Source: JACDAN01 sp036554945
GTDB taxonomy: Bacteria; Actinomycetota; Thermoleophilia; Gaiellales; Gaiellaceae
NCBI GenBank assembly: GCA_036554945.1
Contig: DATBMH010000077.1
Coordinates: forward strand, 12,505 to 76,504
Reading direction: 5' to 3'
DNA length: 64,000 bases
The position numbers and the translations under genes are program-made. Of the stretch, positions 42,316-50,156 are shown piece after piece. The stretch's first letter is position 1. Every line of letters starts with the position of its first letter. Under the pieces are notes generated by a model. It did no database searches and had not been told where the DNA came from. It was given only the letters and a program-made list of their open reading frames with translations.

Positions 42316-43769
42316 GACTCGTTCTTCCGGTCCCAGGCGGCCCGGCGGGCTGCCGAGCCGAGCCAGCGGCCCTCGGGCTCGACCAGGTCGACGGAGACGA
42401 TCGCCTCCGGCCTGATGAACCGGCCGTCGAAGAACGGCCAGCCGCCGTCGCTCGCGAGCTGCTCCACGACGTTCTTCGCGTGGTCCTTCGCCTCGGCGCT
42501 GGAGTGGAACGACCCGATGTCGACGCGGTCGCCGTCGGCGAGCCGCAGGACGACGAACCACGTCACGACCTCGTCCGCGTCGTCCGCGGTCGGCTCGACG
42601 GCCTGCGGCGCCGGCGTCTCGGCCACCACGGGCTCGGGTGCCACGACGGGCACGGGCTCGGGGGTGAGGACCGGCTCGGGCGTCAGGACCGGCTCAGGCG
42701 CGAGGACCGGCTCCGGCGCGAGCGCGGGCTCGGCGGCGACGGGCTGCTCGACCGCCTGCTCGACCGGCGTGAACGAGATCGCCACGGGCTCGGGCGCGGG
42801 CGGCTGAGGCACCGGCGTCTCGAGCACGGGCTCGGCGGCGACGGGCTCGGAATGCACGACCGGCTCGACGTGCACGACCGGCTCCACCTGAGGCACGGGC
42901 TCTGGCTGCGCGACCGGCTCGGGCTGCGCGACCGGCTCGGGGGTCCCGAGCCAGAGGCCCGCGTCCTGGGCCGGCTGCGGCTCGACGACCGCGGGGACCT
43001 CGGGCTGGAGCGGCGCGACGGGGACGGCGGGCTCGACCGCGACCGGCGCAGGCGCAGGGGCGACGACCGGCTCCGCCTGCACGACGGGCTCGGGCGCCGC
43101 CATCGACGCGACGGGCATGGGCTCGGGCGCCGCGACCGGCGCGGGCTCGGCGGCAACGCTGCCTCCCATGCCGTACGCGTGGTCGATCTGGCGGTGGAGC
43201 GCCTCGCGGCCGGCGACCACGAGGTGCGGGTCGCAGTTGAGCGCGCGGCGGACGTTCTCGAGGACGAGGTCGTTCGTCGGATCGGCGACGGCGACGACCG
43301 GCAGGCCGTCCTGGAAGCCGATCGGGAGGATGCTGTGCAGCCGCGCCTTCTCGGCGGGCACCAGCTGGACGGCGGCGGGATCGACCGCGGCCGAGTCGAG
43401 CTGGACGAACTGCAGGCCCTGCTGGCCGGCGAGCAGCCGGCCGAGGTCGTTCTCGGAGACGAGGCCGCGCTCGAGCAGCACCTCGCCGAGGCGCTTGCCG
43501 CGCTGCATGCCGTCCTGGAGCGCCTCCTCGAGCTGCTCCTCGGTCAGCAGGCCCTCGCGGAAGATCAGCGTGCCGAGCGGCACGTCGCGCATGTCCGACA
43601 CCGGCACCTGGGCCGGCGGCGTCTCGACCGGCGCCGCCACCGGCGGCTGGGCGAGCGGCTCCACCGGCGCCGGAGCGGGCGGTGAGAGCGTCAGTGGTGC
43701 GAGGGGGACTTCCGGCGCAGGCGCAGGCGCCTGGCCGAGATTGGGATCTCCGAACTCCGCAGTGGACAT
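42312..43769 (-). CDS. MshEN (PilB N-terminal) domain protein with long Pro/Glu/Val-repeat linker
   Basis: A 485-residue protein. Residues ~55-190 resemble the MshEN/GspE N-terminal domain (VPLGTLIFREGLLTEEQLEE, RGLVSENDLGRLLAGQQGLQ), here without the ATPase. About 210 residues of APEPV/TPEPV-type repeats follow. The C-terminal ~85 residues (TWFVVLRLADGDRVDIGSFH) form a separate small domain. The ATG at 43769 has a strong AGAGGAAGG. It lies downstream of pilB with a similar N-terminus and probably acts in the pilus motor; MshEN domains bind c-di-GMP in other species. Confidence 0.85.
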   Translation of the reverse strand: MSTAEFGDPNLGQAPAPAPEVPLAPLTLSPPAPAPVEPLAQPPVAAPVETPPAQVPVSDMRDVPLGTLIFREGLLTEEQLEEALQDGMQRGKRLGEVLLERGLVSENDLGRLLAGQQGLQFVQLDSAAVDPAAVQLVPAEKARLHSILPIGFQDGLPVVAVADPTNDLVLENVRRALNCDPHLVVAGREALHRQIDHAYGMGGSVAAEPAPVAAPEPMPVASMAAPEPVVQAEPVVAPAPAPVAVEPAVPVAPLQPEVPAVVEPQPAQDAGLWLGTPEPVAQPEPVAQPEPVPQVEPVVHVEPVVHSEPVAAEPVLETPVPQPPAPEPVAISFTPVEQAVEQPVAAEPALAPEPVLAPEPVLTPEPVLTPEPVPVVAPEPVVAETPAPQAVEPTADDADEVVTWFVVLRLADGDRVDIGSFHSSAEAKDHAKNVVEQLASDGGWPFFDGRFIRPEAIVSVDLVEPEGRWLGSAARRAAWDRKNES

Positions 43770-43857
43770 GCCTTCCTCTCTCTGAAACTGGTGTGGGCCG
43801 ACCGGATCGGTATCGGCGGCCCAGTTGGGCACGCCGTCACTCGAATGAGGGACGGAA

Positions 43858-45651
43858 TCAGACAAGGACGCGGCTCAGTTCCTCGAGTGACGTGATGCCC
43901 GCGGCGACCTTCGCGAGGCCGTCGTCCCAGAGCGTGCGCATGCCGCCCTCCATGGCTGCGCGCTCGATGTCCTCGCGGCTGGCGCGGGCGACGGCGAGCG
44001 ACTCGAGCTCCTCGGTCATCACGAGCAGCTGGTACACGCCGATCCGGCCACGGTAGCCGGTGTGGCCGCACCGCGGGCACCCCCGCTTCCGGTAGAACGC
44101 CGCGCCGTCGGAGGCCGCGGCAACCTCGGGCGAGACCCGGTTGCGCAGCAGCTCGTCGATCGACGGGCTGTACATCTCGCAGCAGTGCGGGCAGAGCTTC
44201 CGCGCGAGGCGCTGGGCGAGCACTGCCGAGACGGCGGAGCCGGTCAGGAACGGCTCGACGCCCATCTCGTTCAGGCGCGTGATCGCACCCGGCGCGTCGT
44301 TGGTGTGGAGCGAGGAGAGGACGAAGTGGCCGGTGAGGGCGGCCTCGATCGAGATCTTCGCGGTCTCGGCGTCGCGGATCTCGCCGACCATCACGACGTC
44401 GGGGTCGGCACGCAGGATCGACCGGAGCGCGGCGGCGAAGGTCAGGCCCGCCTTGACGTTGATCTGGATCTGGCTGACGCCGGGGAGCCGATACTCGACC
44501 GGGTCCTCGACGGTCACGATGTTGATCTCGGGCCGGTGGATCTCGGTCAGCGCCGAGTAGAGCGTCGTCGACTTACCGGAGCCGGTCGGGCCGGTCACGA
44601 GCAGCGCGCCGCCCGGCTTGTTGATGATGTCCTGGAGCGTGTTCCGCATGCTCTCCTCGAGGCCGAGCTCCTCGAGAGTGGGCGCCGTCTTCGACTTGTC
44701 CAGGAGCCGCATGGCGATCTTCTCGCCGTCGACGGTCGGCAGGGTCGCGACGCGGATGTCGAGCAGGCGGCCCGCGGCGGCTGCGCTCAGCGAGATGCGG
44801 CCGTCCTGCGGCTTCCGCCGCTCGGCGATGTCGAGCTTCGCGAGCACCTTGAGGCGCGTGATGACGCCGGCCGTCATCCGCTTGGGCACGCGCTGCACCT
44901 CGTGCATGACGCCGTCGGTACGGAACCGGACGACGAGCGCGTCGACCTGGGGCTCGAAGTGGACGTCCGAGGCGCCCTCCTCGGCCGCCTGGAAGATGAT
45001 CGAGTTGACGAGCCGCACGAGCGGCGCGTCGGAGACGCCGTCCTCGGCCTCGAGGTCGTCGCCCTCTTCCTCCTCCTCGGGGACGAGCTCCTCCTCCTCG
45101 ACCTCGAGCATCGCGCGGGCGCCGAAGGCCTCCGCGGCGCGCGCGAGGCGCTTGACCTCCTGGAGGATGTCCTCCTTCGAGGCGACGGCGATCTCGATCT
45201 GCAGGCGGGTCGCGAGCTTCAGCTCGTCGATGGCGTTGACGTTCTGCGGGTCGGCGATCGCGATGCGCAGGATCCCGCCCTCGATCGCGTACGGGATGGC
45301 CACGATCCGCTCCAGCACGTGCAGGGGGAGCTCCTTGGCCGCGTCGGCCGAGACGCCGGTCTCGAGCAGGTCGACGACGGGCATCCCGAAGCGCGCGGAC
45401 AGCGCGCTCGCGACGCGCTCCGGCGCGGCGAGGCCCTCGTCCACGAGCGCCTGCGCGAACGAGGTCGTCTTGCCGGAGGAACGGGCGAGCGTGACGTCCG
45501 CGGGCGAGAGCAGTCCGGTCTGCTCGATCACGTCCGCGACCAGCTCGGCGACCGCGTTGACCGGGAAGGCAGGCCGAAGCGCGCCCGCAGCGGAGCCCTC
45601 GGTCTCCTCAGCCGCAGGAGTCCGCAGTTGAGCTGGTCGATCCAGCGCCAT
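43858..45651 (-). CDS. pilB: Type IV pilus assembly ATPase PilB/GspE
   Basis: A 597-residue secretion ATPase. Two MshEN-like N-terminal segments occupy residues ~40-190. The ATPase core has Walker A LLVTGPTGSGKSTTLYS, the Asp-box ILRADPDVVMVGEIRD (Walker B) and SLHTNDAPGAITRLNEMG (His box). The zinc tetracysteine is CPHCCEMY ... GCPRCGHTGYRGR. It powers pilus extension. ATG at 45651. The downstream pro-rich MshEN gene shares its N-terminal fold. Upstream 153 bp form the divergent gap to the vWA gene. Confidence 0.95.
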   Translation of the reverse strand: MALDRPAQLRTPAAEETEGSAAGALRPAFPVNAVAELVADVIEQTGLLSPADVTLARSSGKTTSFAQALVDEGLAAPERVASALSARFGMPVVDLLETGVSADAAKELPLHVLERIVAIPYAIEGGILRIAIADPQNVNAIDELKLATRLQIEIAVASKEDILQEVKRLARAAEAFGARAMLEVEEEELVPEEEEEGDDLEAEDGVSDAPLVRLVNSIIFQAAEEGASDVHFEPQVDALVVRFRTDGVMHEVQRVPKRMTAGVITRLKVLAKLDIAERRKPQDGRISLSAAAAGRLLDIRVATLPTVDGEKIAMRLLDKSKTAPTLEELGLEESMRNTLQDIINKPGGALLVTGPTGSGKSTTLYSALTEIHRPEINIVTVEDPVEYRLPGVSQIQINVKAGLTFAAALRSILRADPDVVMVGEIRDAETAKISIEAALTGHFVLSSLHTNDAPGAITRLNEMGVEPFLTGSAVSAVLAQRLARKLCPHCCEMYSPSIDELLRNRVSPEVAAASDGAAFYRKRGCPRCGHTGYRGRIGVYQLLVMTEELESLAVARASREDIERAAMEGGMRTLWDDGLAKVAAGITSLEELSRVLV

Positions 45652-45804
45652 AACCCAAACGAGGTAATCGGCAGGTGACTCGAATCCCTTGAACCGATCA
45701 CTCGCGCGGGGAATACGCGGAAACGCCGTCGCGCCGATATCGCTCGTGCAAGCACCGGAGAGAGAGAACGGCGGAGCGGTCACGCCGATGTCAGGGAGGT
45801 TCGC

Positions 45805-47067
45805 GTGACCCCGAAGAGCTCGACGCCGCACATCGCCCCGAAAACGGTTTCCGCCGCGCCCCGCGAGGGTGAGCGCGGCCAGGCGCTCGTCATGGTCGTC
45901 CTGTTCCTGTTCGTGCTGCTCGGGATGGCGGCGATGGTCATCGACGTCGGCTACGCCTACTACGCCCATCGCTCCCTCCAGGCCCAGGCCGACGCCGCCG
46001 CGCTGGCCGGCGCCCAGGAGCTCCCCGACCCGACCCGCGCGCAGGCCGTCGCCTACGAGTACAGCGGCGAGCCCGGCGCGAAGAACGCGCGTGAGAACGT
46101 CCGCGACGTGACGGTCGAGGTGCGCACGAAGTGCCTCACGAAGATCCCCGGCTGCGATCCGGTGAACGCCGTGACCGTGACCGAGCGCGCGGAGGTGAAC
46201 ACGCTCTTCGCGGGCGTCCTCGGGATCGACAAGTTCAACATCAGCGTCAAGTCGACCGCCTGCTCACCGTGCGGAACGAAGCCGCTCGACCTGATGCTCG
46301 TCCTCGACCGGACGGGGTCGATGTGCCAGGACCACTGGGGCAACAACGATCCCAACTGCACGGACCTCAAGAACGCCCAGGAGGGCATGCGGACGTTCCT
46401 GACCATGTTCTCCTCGAACCTGCAGTGGGTCGGCCTCGCAGCCCTCCCGCCCGCGACCTCGCGTAGCAGGCGCTGCAACACGCCGGACACGCCCGCGTAC
46501 GACAGCAAGTCCTCGCCCTACGTGCTCGTTCCCCTGTCGCAGGACTACACGCGTGCCGACGGCAACCTGAACCAGAACTCCGACCTCGTGAAGACGATCG
46601 ACTGCCAGAAGGGCGGCGGCCGGACCGCCTACGCGAACGCGCTCGAGGCGGCCCAGGCCGAGCTCGACCTGCACGGTCGGCCGGACGTGAAGGACATCAT
46701 CATCTTCCTCTCCGACGGCGCCGCGAACGTCGGGCCGACGTACTACCCGACGACGTCGCCGTACCGCCGGCGACCGTGCGCGCAGGGCGTCGCCTCGGCG
46801 GCGGTGATCAAGAACCGCGGGACGATCATCTACTCGATCGGCTACGACCTCGACGCTCTGAACGGCGGCGCCAACGAGTGCCAGTCGTACACCGGCGCCG
46901 ACGAGTCCCCCGCGATCACGGCGTACTCGGCGCTGCAGCAGATCGCGTCCGCGCCGGGGACGTTCTACGACAAGCCGTCGCCCGGCCAGCTCCGCACGAT
47001 CTTCACGGACATCGCAGCGGACATCGCCAAGGGCACCTCGGCCCTGATCGACAACGACATCTCGTAG
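45805..47067 (+). CDS. TadG-like pilin/vWA-domain surface protein
   Basis: A 420-residue protein. An N-terminal TadE/G-like segment (GERGQALVMVVLFLFVLLGM) anchors it. The mature part holds a vWA domain with the MIDAS-type motif MLVLDRTGSM near residue 160 and IIFLSDGAANVGP. Cysteines are abundant (KCLTKIPGC, CSPCG, MCQDH, RRCNTP, DCQKG, RRPCAQG, ECQSY), so disulphides are likely. The DxTxS variant (T in place of S) should still bind metal. It plausibly serves as a tip adhesin like PilY1. GTG at 45805 has AGGGAGG at 5 nt. Confidence 0.88.
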   Translation: MTPKSSTPHIAPKTVSAAPREGERGQALVMVVLFLFVLLGMAAMVIDVGYAYYAHRSLQAQADAAALAGAQELPDPTRAQAVAYEYSGEPGAKNARENVRDVTVEVRTKCLTKIPGCDPVNAVTVTERAEVNTLFAGVLGIDKFNISVKSTACSPCGTKPLDLMLVLDRTGSMCQDHWGNNDPNCTDLKNAQEGMRTFLTMFSSNLQWVGLAALPPATSRSRRCNTPDTPAYDSKSSPYVLVPLSQDYTRADGNLNQNSDLVKTIDCQKGGGRTAYANALEAAQAELDLHGRPDVKDIIIFLSDGAANVGPTYYPTTSPYRRRPCAQGVASAAVIKNRGTIIYSIGYDLDALNGGANECQSYTGADESPAITAYSALQQIASAPGTFYDKPSPGQLRTIFTDIAADIAKGTSALIDNDIS

Positions 47068-47205
47068 GTCTCACGCGGCCCTGCGGGCCGCTCCATTGGC
47101 CGGAAGTCTCACGACTTCCGGCCACCGTCTGGAGCCGGGCAGAGCGCTTCGCGCTCGCGCGGCGGCGGATCTTGCCCGGGGTTCCTTCTCGAGGTGACCG
47201 CGGCG

Positions 47206-47230
47206 GAGGAACGGGCCGAGCCCGTTCCTC
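47206..47230. terminator. 11-bp hairpin, second copy of the 25271 hairpin
   Basis: GAGGAACGGGC, loop CGA, GCCCGTTCCTC. The stem is identical to that at 25271-25295, and the similarity extends a few bases into the flanks (GG and GGC), so it is a dispersed repeat as well as a possible terminator. Confidence 0.5.
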
Positions 47231-47240
47231 GGCGGGGCAA

Positions 47241-47310
47241 GTAACACTGTGTTACTAGCTCTGGTCGCGCTGGTACCAGGGCCGTTTCCTGCCTAGTAAC
47301 ACTGTGTTAC
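47241..47310. repeat. Two GTAACACTGTGTTAC palindromes (copy B of the paired-palindrome element)
   Basis: 15-bp palindromes at 47241-47255 and 47296-47310, 40 bp apart; the second extends to a 21-bp palindrome at 47293-47313. Copy A is at 39742-39812. Here the element is at gene ends, not at a promoter, so it may be a mobile repeat rather than an operator. Confidence 0.65.
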
Positions 47311-47325
47311 TAGGGTTTCGCGGCG

Positions 47326-48069
47326 CTAGGTCAGCAGCGTGAGGTACGCGTCGAGGAGGGCGTCGCCCCAGAAGAGCGCGACGACCGAGCCGAGCGCGAG
47401 GAACGGGCCGAAGGGGATGCCCATCTTCCGCGCTTTCGAGCCATGGCGGGCGAGCAGGACGACGGCGGGGACGAGCGCGAAGATCATCCCGAGCATCAGC
47501 GCGACCGTGACGGCCTTGCCGAGCGCGGCGCCCATCAGGAGCGCCAGCTTCACGTCGCCCATCCCCATCCCGGCCGGATAGGCCAGCACGGCGAGGAACA
47601 GGAAGCCGGACGCGCCGAGCGCGGCCAGCGCCCACTCCGGGCTCGGCTCGAGCAGCGTCTGCGCCGCGAGCACGATGGCGAAGGACGGCAGGACGATCCG
47701 GTTCGGGATGATTCGGTGCGTCAGGTCGATCGCCGAGACCGCCACCAGCACCGCGCAGAAGAACGCGTAGACCGCGGTCTGCAGGGTCAGGCCGAAGGCG
47801 AAAACGCAGCCGGCGACAAGGACCGCGGTCGCCAGCTCCACGGCCGGGTAGAGCGCGCTGATCCGCACGCCGCACGAGCGGCAGCGGCCGCGCAGGAGGA
47901 GCCAGGAGAGGACCGGCACGTTGTCCCGCCGCGCGATCGGCGTCCCGCAGGACATGCACGCGGAGGCGGGCTTCACGATCGACGTCCTGCGCGGCACGCG
48001 CGCTGCGACGACGTTCAGGAAGCTGCCGAGCGCGAGGCCCGGCGCGAGTGACACGAGAGCGAGCTCCAT
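47326..48069 (-). CDS. pilD: Prepilin peptidase PilD (A24 family)
   Basis: A 247-residue multi-helix membrane protein. The cytoplasmic zinc-type tetracysteine is ACMSCGTPIARRD ... CRSCGVR. The two catalytic Asp are in VSAIDLTHRIIPN and YPAGMGMGDVKLALLMGAAL (GMGD motif). It cleaves the leader of type IV prepilins and usually methylates the new N-terminus. ATG at 48069 has a strong AGGGCAGGGG site. It lies downstream of the PilX-like genes on the same strand, consistent with a pilus operon. Confidence 0.94.
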   Translation of the reverse strand: MELALVSLAPGLALGSFLNVVAARVPRRTSIVKPASACMSCGTPIARRDNVPVLSWLLLRGRCRSCGVRISALYPAVELATAVLVAGCVFAFGLTLQTAVYAFFCAVLVAVSAIDLTHRIIPNRIVLPSFAIVLAAQTLLEPSPEWALAALGASGFLFLAVLAYPAGMGMGDVKLALLMGAALGKAVTVALMLGMIFALVPAVVLLARHGSKARKMGIPFGPFLALGSVVALFWGDALLDAYLTLLT

Positions 48070-48152
48070 CCCCTGCCCTCTATCGGCAGAACAGCCGCCG
48101 AGTTGAGATCGCCGACGAGCGGGCTTTGCCCGCCACGACGAGCGGAGCGGCG

Positions 48153-50093
48153 CTAGCCGCTCTGCACGAGCGGCGCGACGAGGAAGTCGCCGGCCGTCTC
48201 GGGGTCGGCGTAGACCTGTCCGTCGACGAGCGAGCCGAGAGGCGGCCACGTGTAGTACGTCGGCCAGCCGAAGCCGTCGGCGGGCAGGGAGATCGTGTCG
48301 CAGATCACCGGGCCGCTGACGTGGAAGTTCTGGTGGATCGCGCACTCGCCCTTCGCGTAGATGATCCCCTGGAGGCCAGAGGGCTCGTCCGCCTCCTGCG
48401 TGGCGCCCTGGTCGTACTCGGCGTCGCCGCCGGAGAGCACGATCAGCATGTTCTGGGTGGGATCCCAGTTCTGCATGCCCTCGGTGATGCAGTTCGTGTT
48501 GCCGGACCCGCCCGCGCAGACGATCTCGTCGTACTCGATGTCGTCGGCCGCGTAGATGATCCCGCGCCCCTGGTAGTGGACGATCGTCCCATCGTCGTCG
48601 AAGCGCATGTCGCCGTCGATGAAGATCGTCCCGTCGACCTTGAGCACCCGCGTCAGGTGGTTCCACGAGACCTCGCCGAGCAGCGTCCCCTCCGCATCGT
48701 GTACCTGGCAGGTGTAGCTCGAGCCTTCAGGCGTGATCTCGGGTGAGCCCGGCCGGCTTGCGTTGTACGTCGTGTCGTTGTCGAACCCACCGGGGAAGCT
48801 GCCGGTCGTGCAGTAGTGCATCGGCCCCGGCATCGCGTTGTCGTACCAGTAATCGAGGTCGATCTGCGGCTTGGCGAGCGTCTCGGGCGTCTGCGTGACC
48901 GTGCCGGCGTAGACCTTGTCGACGGTGCTGCACGGCGCGTGGGAGGACTGGCCGCCGTACGTGCAGGTCCCGGCGACGTAGGCGCCGAGCACCGGTGCGC
49001 CGAGCAGGCCGATGCTCGTCGACGGGGCGAGCTCGTAGTAGACGGTGATCTGGATGTGGTCGACGGAGGCCGTCACCGAGCTCCCTGCGTCGTTGTCGAC
49101 CCGGAAGCGCAGCCCGAAGTTCCCGGCGTTCACCTCTGCCGGTGTCCACGTCGTTCCCCAGAGGTCGAACGAGCCGCCGTACGTGCGGATCGAGTCGGAC
49201 GCGTTCCAGTCGCCGCTGGAGGCGTGGTCCGACCCGAGGGCCGTCCCGTTCTTCATGAGGTAGACGTCGCGGTCGCCGATCGCTCCGGACGTCGAGGCGC
49301 CGCGTTCCACCGACACGCGGATGCCCGTCACGATCGCGTCGGTCGGGACCGAGAAGCCGAAACCGGACGCGTCGAGGTTGGCGCTCAGCCCGTTGCCCGA
49401 CACGCTGGTCGTCGCGCGTGCGTTGTCGCTCGCGCCGATGTTCCCGGAGCTCGTCCAGCCGGTGCCCGCGCCGGCCGAGCGCGTCGAGCTCGTCGCGGTG
49501 CCGCCCGACATGATCACGTTGCCGCCCGCCTCGACGCGCGAGTCGGCCCCGATGATCTTGGCGGTGCCCTGCATGCAGATGTCGCCGCGGGCCGAGATCG
49601 AGGTCGGGATCGTGACGTCGCGGATCTCGAGACAGACGTCTTCGTTGTCGTGGTAGAAGCGGCTCCAGGCGGAGACGCTCGCGCCCTCGTTCACACCGAA
49701 CACCTGGGCCGTCCGTGTGAGCCTCCGAGTGATCTGCCCCGCGCCGGTGGGGTTGTCCATGATCCCGGTCGCCGTGATCGTCCAGACGGAGCCCGAGAGG
49801 ACGCCCTTGTAGCGCACCTTCCCGCCCTCGACGACGACCTCGCGCTCCGGCGTGAGCGCGTTCGCCTGCATGGGGTCGAGCGTGTTGTTGAGGACGGACA
49901 ACGCCTCGGCGACGCCGGCCTCGGCCAGCGAGTACGCGATCTCCGCGTCCTTGGAGTACTCGGAGCTGCGGGCGTTCTCGGACGTGTAGACGTAGGCGCC
50001 GGTGCCCGCGACCGTGAAGACGCTCAGCACGCCGAGCGACACGATCAGCGAGATCCCGTCCTCCCTCCACAGGTGTCGAAGCAAGCGCCGCAT
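48153..50093 (-). CDS. Giant PilX-like minor pilin 1 with jelly-roll-like insert
   Basis: A 646-residue protein. A basic prepilin-like start (RRLLRHLWREDGISLIVSLG) leads into one helix. The insert at ~210-360 (GLSANLDASGFGFSVPTDAI, YGGSFDLWGTTWTPAEVNAG, SVDHIQITVYY) resembles an exposed beta-sandwich seen in phage and surface proteins. The C-terminal region contains WYDNAMPGPMHYC, RGIIYAADDIEYDEIVC, NMLIVLSGGDAEYDQ and several cysteines. It is paralogous to the next gene across its whole length. Probably a surface-displayed minor pilin processed by PilD. Function unknown. Confidence 0.8.
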   Translation of the reverse strand: MRRLLRHLWREDGISLIVSLGVLSVFTVAGTGAYVYTSENARSSEYSKDAEIAYSLAEAGVAEALSVLNNTLDPMQANALTPEREVVVEGGKVRYKGVLSGSVWTITATGIMDNPTGAGQITRRLTRTAQVFGVNEGASVSAWSRFYHDNEDVCLEIRDVTIPTSISARGDICMQGTAKIIGADSRVEAGGNVIMSGGTATSSTRSAGAGTGWTSSGNIGASDNARATTSVSGNGLSANLDASGFGFSVPTDAIVTGIRVSVERGASTSGAIGDRDVYLMKNGTALGSDHASSGDWNASDSIRTYGGSFDLWGTTWTPAEVNAGNFGLRFRVDNDAGSSVTASVDHIQITVYYELAPSTSIGLLGAPVLGAYVAGTCTYGGQSSHAPCSTVDKVYAGTVTQTPETLAKPQIDLDYWYDNAMPGPMHYCTTGSFPGGFDNDTTYNASRPGSPEITPEGSSYTCQVHDAEGTLLGEVSWNHLTRVLKVDGTIFIDGDMRFDDDGTIVHYQGRGIIYAADDIEYDEIVCAGGSGNTNCITEGMQNWDPTQNMLIVLSGGDAEYDQGATQEADEPSGLQGIIYAKGECAIHQNFHVSGPVICDTISLPADGFGWPTYYTWPPLGSLVDGQVYADPETAGDFLVAPLVQSG

Positions 50094-50156
50094 GACCCCA
50101 GGAAGGGTTTCGGCATGAACACGGTATGAATCGATCCCCCGTTGGGGGACGGGCCG

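Larger units (their letters stand above)
47068..47325. other. Hairpin-dense convergent intergenic region
   Basis: No gene seen in 258 bp between the vWA gene and pilD, both ending here. It holds perfect stem-loops at 47075-47091 (GCGGCCC/GGGCCGC), 47097-47124 (12-bp stem TGGCCGGAAGTC, loop TCAC) and 47142-47156 (GAGCGC/GCGCTC). A CCGGGCA/TGCCCGG pair spans 47135-47179, the repeated hairpin 47206-47230, and two GTAACAC palindromes end the region. These probably include terminators for both genes. Confidence 0.7.

Noticed and set aside
42600..42960. Imperfect repeats resembling a repeat array
   Set aside because: They encode APEPV/TPEPV repeats of the MshEN protein and keep frame throughout.
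45652..45804. Possible c-di-GMP riboswitch upstream of pilB
   Set aside because: No convincing GEMM core or paired helices could be recognised by eye; a covariance-model search would decide.
48816..50129. 437-residue plus-strand frame opposite pilin 1
   Set aside because: Composition typical of antisense frames in high-GC DNA; the minus-strand pilin is supported by its paralogue.
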